Part shown: positions 34,784 through 45,930 of the stretch, piece after piece
Layout of the letters: the number at the start of each line of letters is the position of its first letter
Numbering within the stretch: the first letter of the stretch is position 1
NCBI RefSeq assembly: GCF_904849725.1
Contig: NC_058520.1
Span: forward strand, 534,740,083-534,804,082
DNA length: 64,000 nt
Source: Hordeum vulgare subsp. vulgare
Lineage: Eukaryota; Streptophyta; Magnoliopsida; Poales; Poaceae
Direction: 5' to 3'
Notes under the pieces: generated by a model
The model's database searches: none
What the model was told of the DNA's origin: nothing
Seen by the model: the letters and a program-made list of their open reading frames with translations, nothing else
Program-made: the position numbers and the translations under genes

Positions 34784-35304
34784 GGGGTTTTCTCCAGGGG
34801 AACCATGAGTCGGGGCTTAATTCCTCGTAAGACCTCCTGATTCGCCCGTTCCGCCTGCCCATTAGATTGTGGGTGAGCAACCGCAGAAACATCAAGCCGG
34901 ATATGCTCTCGACGGCAAAACTCTTGCATCGCCCCTTGGGACAGGTTAGTACCATTATCAGTAATGATACTATGTGGATATCCAAACCGGAAGATCAGCT
35001 TCTTCAAGAACTTGACCGATGTCTCCGCATCACAATTTCCAATAGGTTCCGCCTCAACCCACTTGGTGAACTTATCAACCGCCACCAGCAAATGGGTTTT
35101 CTTATTGGATGACATTTTAAAGGGGCCGACCATGTCTAACCCCCAGACCGCAAAAGGCCAAGTGATGGGAATCATTCTTAATTCTTGAGCCGGCACATGA
35201 GCCTGTCGTCCATAATGCTGGCATCCCTCGCACCGACGAACTATATCCTCTGCATCTGCATGAGCCGTCAGCCAAAAGAAACCATGACGGAAAGCTTTTG
35301 ACAC
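34780..35304 (-). pseudogene. Integrase zinc region and catalytic core of D pol
   Basis: Zinc-binding cysteines are in VRRCEGCQHYGRQ. The catalytic residues are D in VWGLDMVGPF, D in IITDNGTNL and E in NGQAERANQEVL, with HPQSNGQ preserved. The frame opens after the zinc-site histidines, which lie in the interval to the right and are out of frame. Catalytic signature intact, reading frame broken on both sides. Confidence 0.92.
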
Positions 35305-35373
35305 CAGAGAGCGTGACCCGACATGATTCCTAGAGTCTCCGGAATGAATGTCATTTAAGATTATGCATCCTTC

Positions 35374-35988
35374 TTAGGAGGAAACGCATCGTTGAAAGAC
35401 TCTAGAGGCGCTTCGTTTATATAACTCGCCATTGATGATCACCATGGATTTGTTGCGCCGAACGATTTGACGGGCCGAAACTTCGTCTGTTGGTAACTCG
35501 CCCCGGGCTAGATAAGCCAGATAGGGAAGAACCCAATCCGGCGTGACGTGGAGAGCCGCCACGAGCTGAGACTCAGGATCCGGTATTGCCAACTCCTCCT
35601 CCGATGGTAAAATCACGGATGGTTTATGCAAAATATCCAGAAAAACATTGGGAGGAACTGGCTTTCGCTGGGAACCAAGTCGTGAGAGGGCGTCAGCCGC
35701 CTCATTGAGGCGCCGATCAATGTGGTACACCTGATAACCATGAAAATGACCCGCCACGTCAGACACAGCTCTTCTGTAGGCCGCCATCATGGGGTCCCGA
35801 GAATCCCAGGTACCCGAAACTTGCTGCGCCACCAAATCAGAGTCGCCAAAACACCTGACTCGCGTTAGATTCATCTCCTTGGCGAGTCGCAAGCCGTGAA
35901 GCAAAGCTTCGTATTCTGCAGCATTGTTAGTGCATGGAAACATGAGTCGGAGAACATAACATAATTTATCTCCTTGAGGGGATACCAA
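35374..35988 (-). pseudogene. RNase H of D pol
   Basis: The frame contains NNAAEYEALLHGLRLAKEMN, the second acidic residue in RCFGDSDLVAQQVSG and the final D in HIDRRLNEAADALSRLGSQ. The first catalytic Asp (YFDGSR) is at the end of the RT ORF just to the right, cut off by a stop near 36016. It degrades the RNA strand during cDNA synthesis. Confidence 0.9.
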
Positions 35989-36015
35989 TACTACACCGGC
36001 CCCCGAGCCTTCGAG

Positions 36016-37053
36016 CTATCTAGATCCATCAAAATAAATAGTCGAGTAAGTAAGATCAGGCCTGTCTTCCGGAGCCTGCAACTCCGTCCAGTCATTGACG
36101 AAATCAACTAAAGCCTCAGACTTGATGGCTGTGCGGGGGGTGTACTGCACGTGATGCGGCCCAAGTTCAATCGCCCACTTGGCAATCCTCCCTGTTGCCT
36201 CCCGATTCTGGATGATGTCCCCAAGGGGGGCAGAGCTAACCACTGTGATAGGGTGTTCTTGGAAATAATGCTTAAGTTTCTGACTCGCCAAAAACACCCC
36301 ATACACTAACTTCTGCCAGTGTGGGTACCGTTGCTTGGAAAGGGTTAGCACCTCGCTGATAAAATACACCGGGTGTTGCACTGGGTACTCCTTCCCTTCC
36401 TCCTTTCTTTCAACAACCACTGCCACACTTACTGCTTTGGAATTTGCCGCAATATACAGAAGCATGGGCTCCTTTTCAGTCGGGGCGGCCAGGACCGGCG
36501 GGTTAACCAATTGTCGTTTCAAAGCTTCGAGCGCCTCGTCTGCCTCGTTTGTCCAAACGAACCAGTCAGATTTCTTTAGTAACTGATAAAGAGGAATCGC
36601 CTTTTCACCCAGGTGACTTACAAAGCGACTCAGAGCCGCAATGCGACCCGCCAGTCGTTGAACTTGATTAACGTTTGCCGGCTTTCCAAGGGATGTAACT
36701 GCTTCGATTTTGTCCGGGTTAGCTTCAATGCCACGCTCCGACACCAGGAAGCCCAACAATTTCCCTGCAGGAACACCAAAAACACACTTGGTGGGATTCA
36801 GCTTCATCTGATATACCCGCAGATTATCGCAAGTTTCTTTGAGATCCTCCAGTAGCGTCTCCCCCTGGCGAGTTTTGATCACAATATCGTCGACATAGGC
36901 ATGGACGTTGCGACCGATTTGGCTGCGAAGGCAATTCTGGATGCAGCGCTGATAAGTCGCCCCCGCACTATTGAGTCCAAAAGGCATGGACACATAGCAA
37001 AAGGCCCCAAAGGGGGTTATAAAAGATGTTTTCTCTTGATCCTCCACGGCCAT
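36016..37053 (-). pseudogene. Reverse transcriptase palm, thumb and connection of D pol
   Basis: RT motifs are clear: TPFGAFCYVSMPFGLNSAGA, then the catalytic AYVDDIVIKT (about residue 52), GFLVSERGIEANPDKIEAV and LAGRIAALSRFVSHLGEKAI. The domain runs on to STIYFDGSR, the start of RNase H. The upstream RT part is separated by a single in-frame stop (after LDAYS). Confidence 0.93.
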
Positions 37054-37068
37054 CTTGATCTCGTGATA

Positions 37069-37416
37069 TCATGAGTAGGCGTCCAAAAAGCACAATCGTT
37101 CGTATCCCGCCACCGAGTCAATGATCTGGTCGATGCGGGGAAGAGCGAAGGGATCTTTCGGACAAGCCCTGTTGAGGTCCGTGTAATCAATGCACATACG
37201 GAAGGTACCGTTCTTCTTGAGCACCAAAACCAGGTTAGCCAACCATTTGGGGTGGAAAACTTCCACGATTAATCCGGCGGCTAAGAGACGGGCGACTTCT
37301 TCCCAGATCGCCTTGCGTCGTTCCTCGTTAAACCTGCGAAGAAACTGCTGAATAGGTTTTGCCTTTGGGTCAACATTAAGATGGTGCTCAGCGAATTCTC
37401 TCGGCACACCAGGCAT
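37069..37416 (-). pseudogene. N-terminal RT segment of D pol
   Basis: The frame contains the RT linker HHLNVDPKAKPIQQFLRRFN, LAAGLIVEVFHPKWLANLVL and MCIDYTDLNRACPKDPFALP, and ends LCFLDAYS at a stop codon that replaces the usual Gly of the next motif. It is out of frame with the protease-side ORF. Confidence 0.9.
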
Positions 37417-37943
37417 GCCAGAAGGTTTCCATGCGAAGATGTCCCGATTCTCACGGATGAATTCAATGAGCGCGCTTTCCTATTTGGGGTCCAGACCCGT
37501 CCCGATGGTGAACTGCTTGGATGAGTCGCCGGGAACGAAATTGATTCTTTAGTGTCATCCATTGGTTTGAACTTGAGGGGCGACTCAGCATCTGTCGTTG
37601 GCTTCTTCAGGGGTGACATGTCTGCCGGGTCAACATTGGCCCGATGGTGTTTGACCTCCTCTGCCGCGCAGGCGACTTCCGCATAAGCCGCGTCCCCTTC
37701 TTCACATTCCTTTGCAATCCTTCTATCCCCCTCGACCATGATGGGTCCCTTGGGACCGGGCATCTTGAGCTTAAGGTAAACATAGCACGGGCGAGCCATG
37801 AAGCGGGCGTAAGCCGGCCGCCCAAATAACGCATGGTAGGGGCTTTTCAATTTGACCACCTCAAATATTAGTGACTCGGACTTGTAATTCTGCGCCATTC
37901 CAAACGCCACTGTGAGTCTGACTAGCCATTCCAAACCCAACAA
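37417..37943 (-). pseudogene. Residual protease end and RT linker of D pol
   Basis: The minus-strand frame reads VAFGMAQNYKSESLIFEVVK, then SPYHALFGRPAYARFMARPC and YLKLKMPGPKGPIMVEGDRR, the conserved segment just after the Gypsy protease. The active-site segment (normally DxGSSADIL) that should precede it is absent, and a frameshift near 37530 disrupts the linker. This marks the edge of the deletion that removed gag and most of the protease. Confidence 0.82.
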
Positions 37944-38251
37944 AAACCGGGCGAGTCAGATTCGGCGTCACCACTAGGCGAACGTACCTGGCCGGCTCGA
38001 CGATGTCGGTGGAGATGTCCGGCTCAGGCACGGATGATCTGATCATGCCGATGAAGATGTTGATCTTGCCGAAGGGGACCCTATAACCAGATTCGATCGA
38101 GTCCGCTTCGGGCCCCCATTGCTGGTTGTCGATGTAGATCTTCCCGCGGCGGCTCCGGGTCATGAGCCCCATCGCGTCACTCCCAAACCGTGGTAGGGCT
38201 CCCTTTGAGAACTCAACTCCACCGTGCGTAGGCCCCAAGGTGGGCGCCAAC
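37944..38251 (-). other. Primer site and unusual leader segment of element D
   Basis: Next to the 5' LTR the minus strand reads TTGGCGCCCACCTTGGGGCC, a possible tRNA primer site beginning 1-2 bp from the LTR. The following 290 bp keep an open frame (GKIYIDNQQWGPEADSIESG, VPFGKINIFIGMIRSSVPEP) that is not gag-like and that I do not recognise. A full gag needs far more space. Confidence 0.6.
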
Positions 38252-38740
38252 TGTCGTGGTCTTGTCACGGCAGATGTCCTCGTGAAAGGACTTAGTACTG
38301 GAGCCATCGCACCTTGGTGGCGACTCAAAGGGGTTGAGCAGGAGAGACACGACGATTTACCCAGGTTCGGCCCCTCGTGAGGAGGTAAAGGCCTACGTCC
38401 TGCTTTAAGTTGTATTGATGTAGTTTCGATTACAAGGAGGATGTAACTCGCCAAACCTAGCACTCGATGATTTCTAACCTGCCCTCTTCTTCCCTGGGAC
38501 TCGCCTTTATATACAGGTCGAACCCCTAGGGTTTACAAGGGTACTTTCCTTCCTACAAATCATGACCTCTACGGTCTCTAAGTCGCCATCCTCTAAAGCT
38601 TGGAGACCTTCCGGAAATTATAAACCGCCATACAACCTTTGGTCTTGCCAGGCCAAGGCCCAAACCACGCTCAGGTGAATCGCCTGATTTGGTGACCCGG
38701 CCCAACTAGGGCGGGTTATTAACAAGTAATATCCCCAACA
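38252..38740 (-). repeat. 5' LTR of element D
   Basis: It is 489 bp, TGTCGTGGTCTTGTCACGGC to ATATCCCCAACA, followed by TSD AGATC (38741-38745). It differs from the 3' LTR at about ten positions by eye. Confidence 0.94.
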
Positions 38741-38745
38741 AGATC

Positions 38746-39447
38746 CGTGTGCACTTTGCAAAAATTTACGTCCTCTCCTTCGGCGTAGTCGCGGATGAGG
38801 TTGAAGCGTCGTTTGATGTGTCTAGTCTTCTTGTGAAACCTTGGTTCCTTTGCTAAAGCAATGGCACCAGTGTTGTCACAGAACAGAGTTATTGGATTTA
38901 GTGCGCTCGGCACAACTCCCAGATCTGTCATGAACTACTTCATCGAGACACCATCCTTAGCTGCCTCTGAGGCAGCCATGTACTCCGCTTCACATGTAGA
39001 ATCTGCTACGACGCTTTGCTTGGAACTGCACCAGCTTACCACACCCCCATTAAGAATAAATACGTATCCGGTTTGAGACTTAGAGTCATCCGGATCAATG
39101 TCAAAGCTTGCGTCGACGTAACCCTTTACGACGAGCTCTTCGTCACCTCCATAAACGAGAAACATTTCCTTAGTCCTTTTCAGGTACTTCAGAATATTCT
39201 TGACCGCCGTCTAGTGATCCACTCCTGGATTACTCTGAAACCTGCCTGCCGTACTTATGGCCAAGCTCACGTCTGGTCTAGTGCACAGCACTGCATACAT
39301 GATAGAACCTACGGCTGAAGCGTAGGGGACGAAACTCATCTTTTCTCTATCTTCCGTAGTTGTCGGGCAGTGAGTCTTACTCAATTTTATACCTTGTAAT
39401 ACTGGCAAGAACCCCTTCTTGGACTGTTCCATTTTGTACTTCTTCAA
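38746..39447 (-). pseudogene. RT end and RNase H of Copia C pol
   Basis: Two frames (39447-39211 and 39165-38746) encode GKMSFVPYASAVGSIMYAV-type RT end sequence and RNase H: GYVDASFDIDPDDSKSQTGY, CEAEYMAASEAAKDGVSMK and TGAIALAKEPRFHKKTRHIK. There are frame breaks near 39200 and 38932. D interrupts the domain at 38745; the last part is at 27755-27660. Confidence 0.88.
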
Positions 39448-40241
39448 AACTTTATCAAGGTATGTGCTTTGTGAAGTCCTATCAGGCGCCTCGATCTAAC
39501 CCTATAGATCTTAATGCCTAGAATGTAAGTAGCTTCTCCTAGGTCCTTCATTGAGAAACTTTTATTCAAGTAATCATTTACGCTCTCCAAAAACTCCACG
39601 TTGTTTCCAATCAGTAATATGTCATCCACATATGATATTAGAACGCCACAGAGCTCCCACTCACTTTCTTGTAAATACAAGATTCTCCAACCACTTGTAT
39701 AAACCCAAATGCTTTGATCACCTCATCAAAGCGCTTATTCGAAATCCGAGATGCTTGCACCAGTCCATAAATGGATCGCTGGAGCTTGCATACTTTGTTA
39801 GCATTCTTTGGATCGACAAAACCTTCGGGTTGCATCATATACAACTCTTCCTTAAGAAAACCCGTTAAGGAACACAGTTTTGACATCCATTTACCAGATT
39901 TCATAATCGAAAAATGCAGCTATTGCTAACATGATTCGGACGGACTTAAGCATCGCTACCGGTGAGAACGTCTCATCATAGTCAACTCCTTGAACTTGTA
40001 AAAAAACCTTTGCCACAAGTCGAGCTTTATAAACGGTCATATTACCGTCCGCGTCCGTCTTCTTCTTAAAGATCCATTTGTTCTGAATAGCCTTGCAGCC
40101 TTCAGGTACTACTTCCAAAGTCCACACATTGTTTTCATACATAGATCCTATCTCGGACTTCATGGCCTCCAGCCATTTGTTGGAATCCGGGCTCACCATT
40201 TCTTCTTCATAATTCACAGGTTCATTGTTGTCTAACAACAT
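39444..40241 (-). pseudogene. Reverse transcriptase of Copia C pol
   Basis: RT is spread over three overlapping frames (40241-39891, 39904-39638, 39680-39444). Motifs: NKWIFKKKTDADGNMTVYKA, ARLVAKVFLQVQGVDYDETF and FSPVAMLKSVRIMLAIAAFF; then MMQPEGFVDPKNANKVCKLQ and KSIYGL-like RSIYGLVQAS; then the catalytic SYVDDILLIGN with FSMKDLGEATYILGIKIYR. Two frameshifts inside the domain make it non-functional. Confidence 0.92.
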
Positions 40242-41827
40242 GATTGATAAGAAAGGATTACCGTACCACTCAAGAGCAGTACGTGATCTTGTCGACCTGC
40301 GAGGTCCGATAGGAACTTGATCCGAAGTTTCATGATTATCATCATTAACTTCCTCCTCAACGGTGTCGCTTCGACAGAGGTTTCCCCTTGCCCTGCACCA
40401 CTGTCTAGAGGGAGTAGAGGTTCGACAACCTCATCAAGGTCTATCATCCTCCCACTCAATTCTTTCGAGAGAAACTCCTTCTCAAGAGCAGCTCCGTTTT
40501 TAGCAACAAACACTTTGCCCTCGGATTTGAGATAGAAGGTGTACCCAGCTGTCTCCTTTGGGTAACTTATGAAGACATACTTTTCTGCTTTGGGTTCCAG
40601 CTTTTCAGGCTGAAGCTTTTTGACATAAGCATCACATCCCCAAACTTTAAGAAACGACAACTTTGGTCTTTTGCCATACCACAGCTCGTATGGTGTCGTG
40701 TCAACGGATTTTGATGGTGCCCTATTTAAAGTGAATGCAGCTGTCTCTAATGCATAACCCCAAAACGATAACGGCAAATCAGTAAGAGACATCATAGATC
40801 GCACCATTTCTAACAAAGTACAATTACGATGTTCGAACACACCATTACGCCGTGGTGTTCCAGGCGGTGTCAACTGTGAAAGAATTCCACATTGTCTTAA
40901 GTTAGCACCAAACTCAAAACTGAGATACTCACCCCCACGATCAGAACGTAGGAACTTGATCTTCTTGTTACGATGATTTTCAACTTCACTATGAAATTGC
41001 TTGAACTTCTCAAACATTTCAGACTTGTGCTTCATCAAGTAGATATATCCATACCTACTCAAATCGTCGGTGAAGGTGAGAAAATAACGATATCCGCCGC
41101 GCGCCTCCACACTCATCAGACCGCACACATCGGTATGTATGATCTCCAACAAGTCATTTGCACGCTCCATTGTTCCAGAGAACGGAGTCTTGGTCATCTT
41201 GCCCATGAGGCATGGTTCGCACATGTCAAGTGATTCAAAATCAAGTGACTCCAAAAGCCCATCGGAATGGAGTTTCTTCATGCGCTTTACACCAATATGA
41301 CCTAAGCGGCAGTGCCACAAAAATATGGCGCTATCATTGTTAACTCTACATCTTTTGGTCTCAGTGTTATGTATATGTGTATCATCACTATCAAGATTCA
41401 ATATGAACAATCCTCTCACATTCGGTGCATGACCATGAAAGATATTACTCATAGAAATAGAACAACCATTATTCTCTGACTTAAACGAGTAACCGTCTCG
41501 CAATAAACAAGATCCAGATATAATGTTCATGCTTAACGCAGGCACTAAATAACAATTATTTAAGTTCATAACTAATACTGATGGTAAATGAAGTGAGACT
41601 CTGCCGACGGCGATTGCACCAACCTTGAAACTGTTTCCCACGCACATCGTCACTTCATCCTTCGCCAGTCTTCGTTTATTCCGCAGTTCCTGCTTCGAGT
41701 TGCAAATATGAGCAACAGAACCGGTATCAAATACACAGGCACTACTACGAGAGTTGGTTAAGTACACATCAATAACATGTATATTAAATATACCTAATTT
41801 TTCTTTGGCCGCCTTCTTATCAGTCAA
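40232..41827 (-). pseudogene. Protease and integrase of Copia C pol
   Basis: The 531-residue frame starts in the protease (SSACVFDTGSVAHICNSKQE), passes through the GAG-pre-integrase zinc region (LWHCRLGHIGVKRMKKLHSD ... CEPCLMGKM) and contains the integrase core with catalytic D in IHTDVCGLMS, D in LRSDRGGEYLS and E in GVFEHRNCTLLEM. Integrase before RT is diagnostic of Copia. The frame is intact through integrase, then shifts before RT. Confidence 0.93.
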
Positions 41828-41848
41828 ATACTTGGGGCAGTTGCGCTT

Positions 41849-42614
41849 CTAGTGACCCATTCCCTTGCAATAATAACACTCTGTTTCTGGCTTAGGTCCA
41901 GCCTTGGGTTTCTTCGTCGGATTAGCAACAGGCTTGCCGCCCTTCTTGGATTTACCCTTCTTGCCTTTGTCGTTTCTCTTGAAACCAGTGGTCTTATTGA
42001 CCATCAACACTTGATGCCCTTTCTGGAGTTCTGACTCTGCGACTTTCAGCATCGCGAATAACTCGTCGGGTGACTTGTTCACCCCTTGCAAGTTATAGTT
42101 CAACACAAAGCTCTTATAGCTAGGTGGCATTGATTGAAGAATTCTGTCAGTGATAGCATCTTGCGGGAGTTCAATCCCCAGCTCAGCTAGACGGTTTGAG
42201 TACCTAGACATTTTGAGCACATGTTCACTGACGGATGAATTCTCCTCCATCTTGCAAGCATAGAATTTATCAGAGGTCTCATACCTCTCGATCCAGGCGT
42301 TCTTCTGAAAGATAAACTTCAACTCCTGGAACATCTCACATGCTCCGTTGAAGTCCCGGTTCTAAGCCATACAAGACTGCACATTGAACTACTGAGTAGT
42401 CCTCCTTATGTGTTAACCAGACGTTCAAAATATCTTGGCTAGACGTAGCGGGTGGTTCATCTCCTAGCACTGCATTAAGGACATAATCCTTCTTCCCAGC
42501 TTCGAGGAGCAGCTTTAGATTACGAGCCCAGTCTACAAAGTTGCTTCCATCATATTTCAACTTAGCTTTCTCTAGGAACATACTGAAATTCAGCGTTGCT
42601 ACTGCGTGAACCAT
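41849..42614 (-). pseudogene. Gag of Copia C
   Basis: Two frames (42614-42336 and 42334-41849) make up gag: start MVHAVATLNFSMFLEKAKLK and YDGSNFVDWARNLKLLLEAG; then SVSEHVLKMSRYSNRLAELG and DRILQSMPPSYKSFVLNY. It ends in a Lys-rich tail and the first half of a CCHC zinc knuckle (CYYCKGMGH) cut by a stop codon, after which the remaining KRNCPKYL is still readable. Gag packages the element RNA. A frame break lies near 42335. Confidence 0.92.
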
Positions 42615-43825
42615 TAATCTACAACATAAAATATTGCAAAGTAGACTTAGACTATGTTTAAGATAATTAGAGTTTAACTAATCAAACTACTGATAAACTC
42701 CCACTCAAAAAGTACATCTCTCTAGTCATTTGAGTGGTACATGACCCAAATCCACTATCTCAAGTCCGATGATCACATGAGTTGAAAATAGTTTCAGTGG
42801 TAAGCATCTCTATGCTAATCATATCAACTATACGATTCATGCTCGACTTTTCGGTCTCTTGTGTTCCGAGGCCATGTCTGCACATGCTAGGCTCGTCAAG
42901 TTTAACCCGAGTGTTCCGCATGTGCAACTGTTTTGCACCCATTGTATGTGAACGTTGAGTCTATCACACTCGATCATCACGTGGTGTCTCGAAACAGCGA
43001 ACTGTCGCAACGGTGCACAATCGGGGAGAACACAATTTCATCTTGAAATTTTAGTGAGATCACCTTATAATGCTACCGTAGTTCTAAGAAAAATAAGGTG
43101 CATAAAAGGATTAACATCACATGCAATTCATAAGTGACATGATATGGCCATGAACTTGTGCTTCTTGATCTCCATCACCAAAGCACCGGCATGTTCTTCT
43201 TGTCACCGACGCCACACTATGATCTCCATCATCGTGTCGCCATCGAGTTTGTCGTGCTATCTATGCTATTACTACTAAAGCTATGACCTAGCAATATAGT
43301 AAGCGCATCTACAAACACAAACGTTAGTTTAAAGACAACCCTATGGCTCTTGCCGGTTGCCGTAGCATCGAAGTGCAAGTCGATATTAACTATTACAACA
43401 TGATCATTTCATACATTCAATATATCACATCATGTCTTTGGCCATATCACATCACAGCATACCCTGCAAAAACAAGTTAGACGTCCTCTAATTTGTTGTT
43501 GCAGGTTTTACGTGGCTGCTATGGGTATCTAGTATGATCGCATCTTACTTACGCAAAAACCACAATGGAGATGTGCAAATTACTATTTAACCTCTCTCCA
43601 AGGACCGCCTCGGTCAAAACCACGCCAGTCATCTTTACGCAACGAGTTGCATATTAGTCTATGAAACCAGTCTCTTGTAAGCGTACGAGTAATGTCGGTC
43701 CGGGCCGCTTCAATCCAACAATACCGCCGAATCGAGAAAAGACTAAGGAAGGCAGCAAATCGAACATCAACGCCCACAAAACCTTTTGTATTCTACTCGA
43801 GATAACATATGCGCATGAACCTAGC
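42615..43825 (-). other. Long untranslated leader of Copia C
   Basis: About 1.2 kb between primer site and gag without a credible ORF. A long structured leader is normal for the BARE1/Angela group, where it holds packaging and dimerisation signals; I cannot locate these by eye. Confidence 0.75.
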
Positions 43826-43837
43826 TCATGATGCCAC
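43826..43837 (-). promoter_or_regulatory. Primer-binding site of Copia C
   Basis: The minus strand reads GTGGCATCATGAGC next to the LTR end, a variant of TGGTATCAGAGC, the initiator-tRNA-Met primer site usual in plant Copia elements. Confidence 0.8.
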
Positions 43838-45629
43838 TGTTGGGGAACGTTGCATGGGAAACAAAAAAATTCCTACGCACACGAATACCTATCATGGTCA
43901 TGTCCATCTACGAGAGGAGATTAGATCCACATACCCTTGTAGATCGCTAAGCAGGAAGCGTTAAGAAACACGGTTGATGTAGTGGTACAACTTCGTGATT
44001 CAAATCACCGTCATTCCACAATCCGTCCCACGATCCGTTCCGATCTAGCGGCGAACGGACGGCACCTCCGTGTTCAGCACACGTACAACTCGATGACGAT
44101 CTCGGCCTTCTTGATCCAGCAAGAGAGACAGAGAAGTAGATGATTTCTCCGGCAGCGTGATGGCGCTCCGGCGATGGTGATGATCTACTCTTGCAGGGCT
44201 CCGCCCGAGCTCCGCAGAAATCCGATCTAGAGGAAGAACTACGTGGTATAGGTTTGAGTTGCACGTGGCAAAGTTGTGTCTCAAAAATCCCTAAAACCAC
44301 TAGTATATATAGGAGGAGGGGAGGGGCTAGCCTTGGGGCTCAAGGGTGCCGTCCAAAGGGAGGAGGTGGACTCCCACCCCAATTCGGTTTGGGGGAAGGA
44401 GTCCACTCCTTCCCACCTCCCTTTTTTCTTTTTTTTCTTTCCTTTGGTATTTTCCTCTTGTGGCGCAATGGCCTTATTGGGCTGGCCTCACCAGCCCACT
44501 AAGGGCCGGTGCGCCACCCTAGGGTCATTGGGCTCACTCCCGGGTGGGTGGGGCCCTCCCGGTGAATACCCGGAACCCATTCGTCACTCCCGGTACACTG
44601 CCGATAATGCCCGAAACTTTCTGGTGACCAAATAAAACCATCCTATATATCAATCTTCGTTTCCGGACCATTCCGGAAACCCTCGTGACGTCCGTGATCT
44701 CATACGGGACTCCGAACAACATTAAGTAACCACACATATAACTCAACTATACTAAAACATCATCGAACCTTACGTGTGCAGACCCTGCGGGTTCGAGAAC
44801 TATGTAGACATGACCCGAGACACTCCTCGGTCAATATCCAATAGCGGGACCTGGATGTCCATATTGGATCCTACATATTCTACGAAGACCTTATCGGTTG
44901 AACCTCTGTGCCAAGGATTCATATAATCCCGTATGTCATTCCCTTTGTCCTTCGGTATGTTACTTGCCCGAGATTCAATCGTTGGTATCCGTATACCTAT
45001 TTCAATCTCGTTACCGGCAAGTCTCTTTACTTGTTCTGTAATACAAGATCTCGTGTCTTACACTTAGTCACATTGCTTGCAAGGCTTGTTAGTGATGTTG
45101 TATTACCGAGTGGGGCCCGATATACCTCCCCATCACACGGAGTGACAAATCCCAGCCTTGATCCATACTAACTCAACAGACACCTTCGGAGATACCTGTA
45201 GAGCACCTTTATAGTCACCCAGTTACGTTGCGACGTTTGATACACACAAGGTATTCCTCCGGTATCAGTGAGTTATATGATCTCATGGTCATAGGAATAA
45301 ATACTTGACACGCAGAAAACAATAGCAATAAAATGACACGATCACATGCTACGTTCATAGTTTGGGTCTAGTCCATCACATGATTCTCCTAATGATGTGA
45401 TACAGTTATCAAGTGACAAGACTTGCATATGGTCAGAAAAACTTGACCATCCTTGATCAATTGGCTAGCCAACTAGAGGCTTGCTAGGGACATTGTTTTG
45501 TCTATGTATCCACACATGTATCTATGTTTTCATTCAATACAATTACAGCATGGATAATAAACAATTATCTTGAAACAGGAAATATAATAATAACTATTTT
45601 ATCATTGCCTCTAGGGCATATTTCCAACA
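43838..45629 (-). repeat. 5' LTR of Copia C
   Basis: It is 1,792 bp, bounded by TGTTGGGGAACG on the left and GGGCATATTTCCAACA on the right, with the inverted TG...CA ends preserved. It is full length for the Angela/WIS/BARE1 group. It gives the reference for placing the split 3' LTR at 1-366 and 27182-27607. A G/C-rich stretch with TATATATAGGAGG near 44303 is the probable core promoter region on the minus strand. Confidence 0.95.
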
Positions 45630-45930
45630 ATGATGTCTCAAAAGGAAGTGAGGGGTGAGAAAAAGAGACAAGGCAAGGAGGAGCAAATGAAGCAATACCT
45701 GGAGCTTCAAACAAAGAAGTTTGAGATGGAGGAGACAAACGAAGAGGAAGATCGACATGGAGGAGGCGTCTCGGGAGAGGCATCTCAACATCGAGGCCAC
45801 CAATGCCGTAACCAAAGTCAAGGAGGTGGTGCTAGCGATCATGAGCGTCGACTTGAGCAAGATGAGCGAGAAGACGAGGAGCTAGTTCGAGTCCCGATAG
45901 AAGGAGATGTTCGATGCTGACAGCCTCAAC
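45630..45930 (+). pseudogene. Fragment of a Myb/NAM-associated ORF from a PIF/Harbinger-type transposon
   Basis: The plus strand encodes EEQMKQYLELQTKKFEMEE, then after a one-base frame change near 45750 KIDMEEASRERHLNIEATNA and VLAIMSVDLSKMSEKTRS, followed by stops and KEMFDAD. This Glu/Lys-rich helical C-terminus is the one attached to Myb/SANT-like ORF1 proteins of PIF/Harbinger transposons (often annotated 'no apical meristem-associated'). One frameshift and three stops show decay. The N-terminal part is missing; Copia C inserted directly before it, so the rest may lie beyond the left edge of the window. Confidence 0.65.

Larger units (their letters stand above)
27756..38740 (-). mobile_element. 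Gypsy LTR retrotransposon D with antisense multi-exon gene and two 72-bp tandem arrays, gag missing
   Basis: D is in minus orientation with short LTRs at 27756-28244 and 38252-38740 (TGTCGTGG...CCCCAACA) and perfect TSD AGATC. From the right: LTR, primer site, short odd leader, end of protease region, RT, RNase H, integrase (stop at 34283), tandem array 2, then on the opposite strand a spliced gene-like unit (33053 back to about 28550) containing tandem array 1 in an intron, then the 3' LTR. Element proteins are of the plant Gypsy type with antisense ORFs seen in relatives such as maize Grande and rice RIRE2. No gag domain is found in the 310 bp available, so this copy is not autonomous. Confidence 0.93.
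1..45629 (-). mobile_element. Copia LTR retrotransposon C, Angela/WIS/BARE1-type, outer layer of the nest (left end outside window)
   Basis: This element is read right to left. Its 5' LTR is 43838-45629, and the LTR start on the minus strand is TGTTGGAAATATGCCCTAGA, the start known for the Angela/WIS/BARE1 group. Next come a primer-binding site, broken gag and pol (42614 down to 38746, then 27755-27660), a polypurine tract and the 3' LTR. The 3' LTR is split into 27182-27607 and 1-366 by the insertion of element A. A second element, D, splits the pol ORF. The order gag, protease, integrase, reverse transcriptase, RNase H is the Copia order. The distal part of the 3' LTR, by comparison with the 5' LTR about 1 kb, lies outside the window, so the TSD of C cannot be tested. 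All ORFs carry stops or frameshifts, so the copy is not autonomous. Confidence 0.93.

Noticed and set aside
44191..44635. Gly/Pro-rich frames in the Copia LTR
   Set aside because: They lie wholly within an LTR and result from its GC-rich promoter segment.
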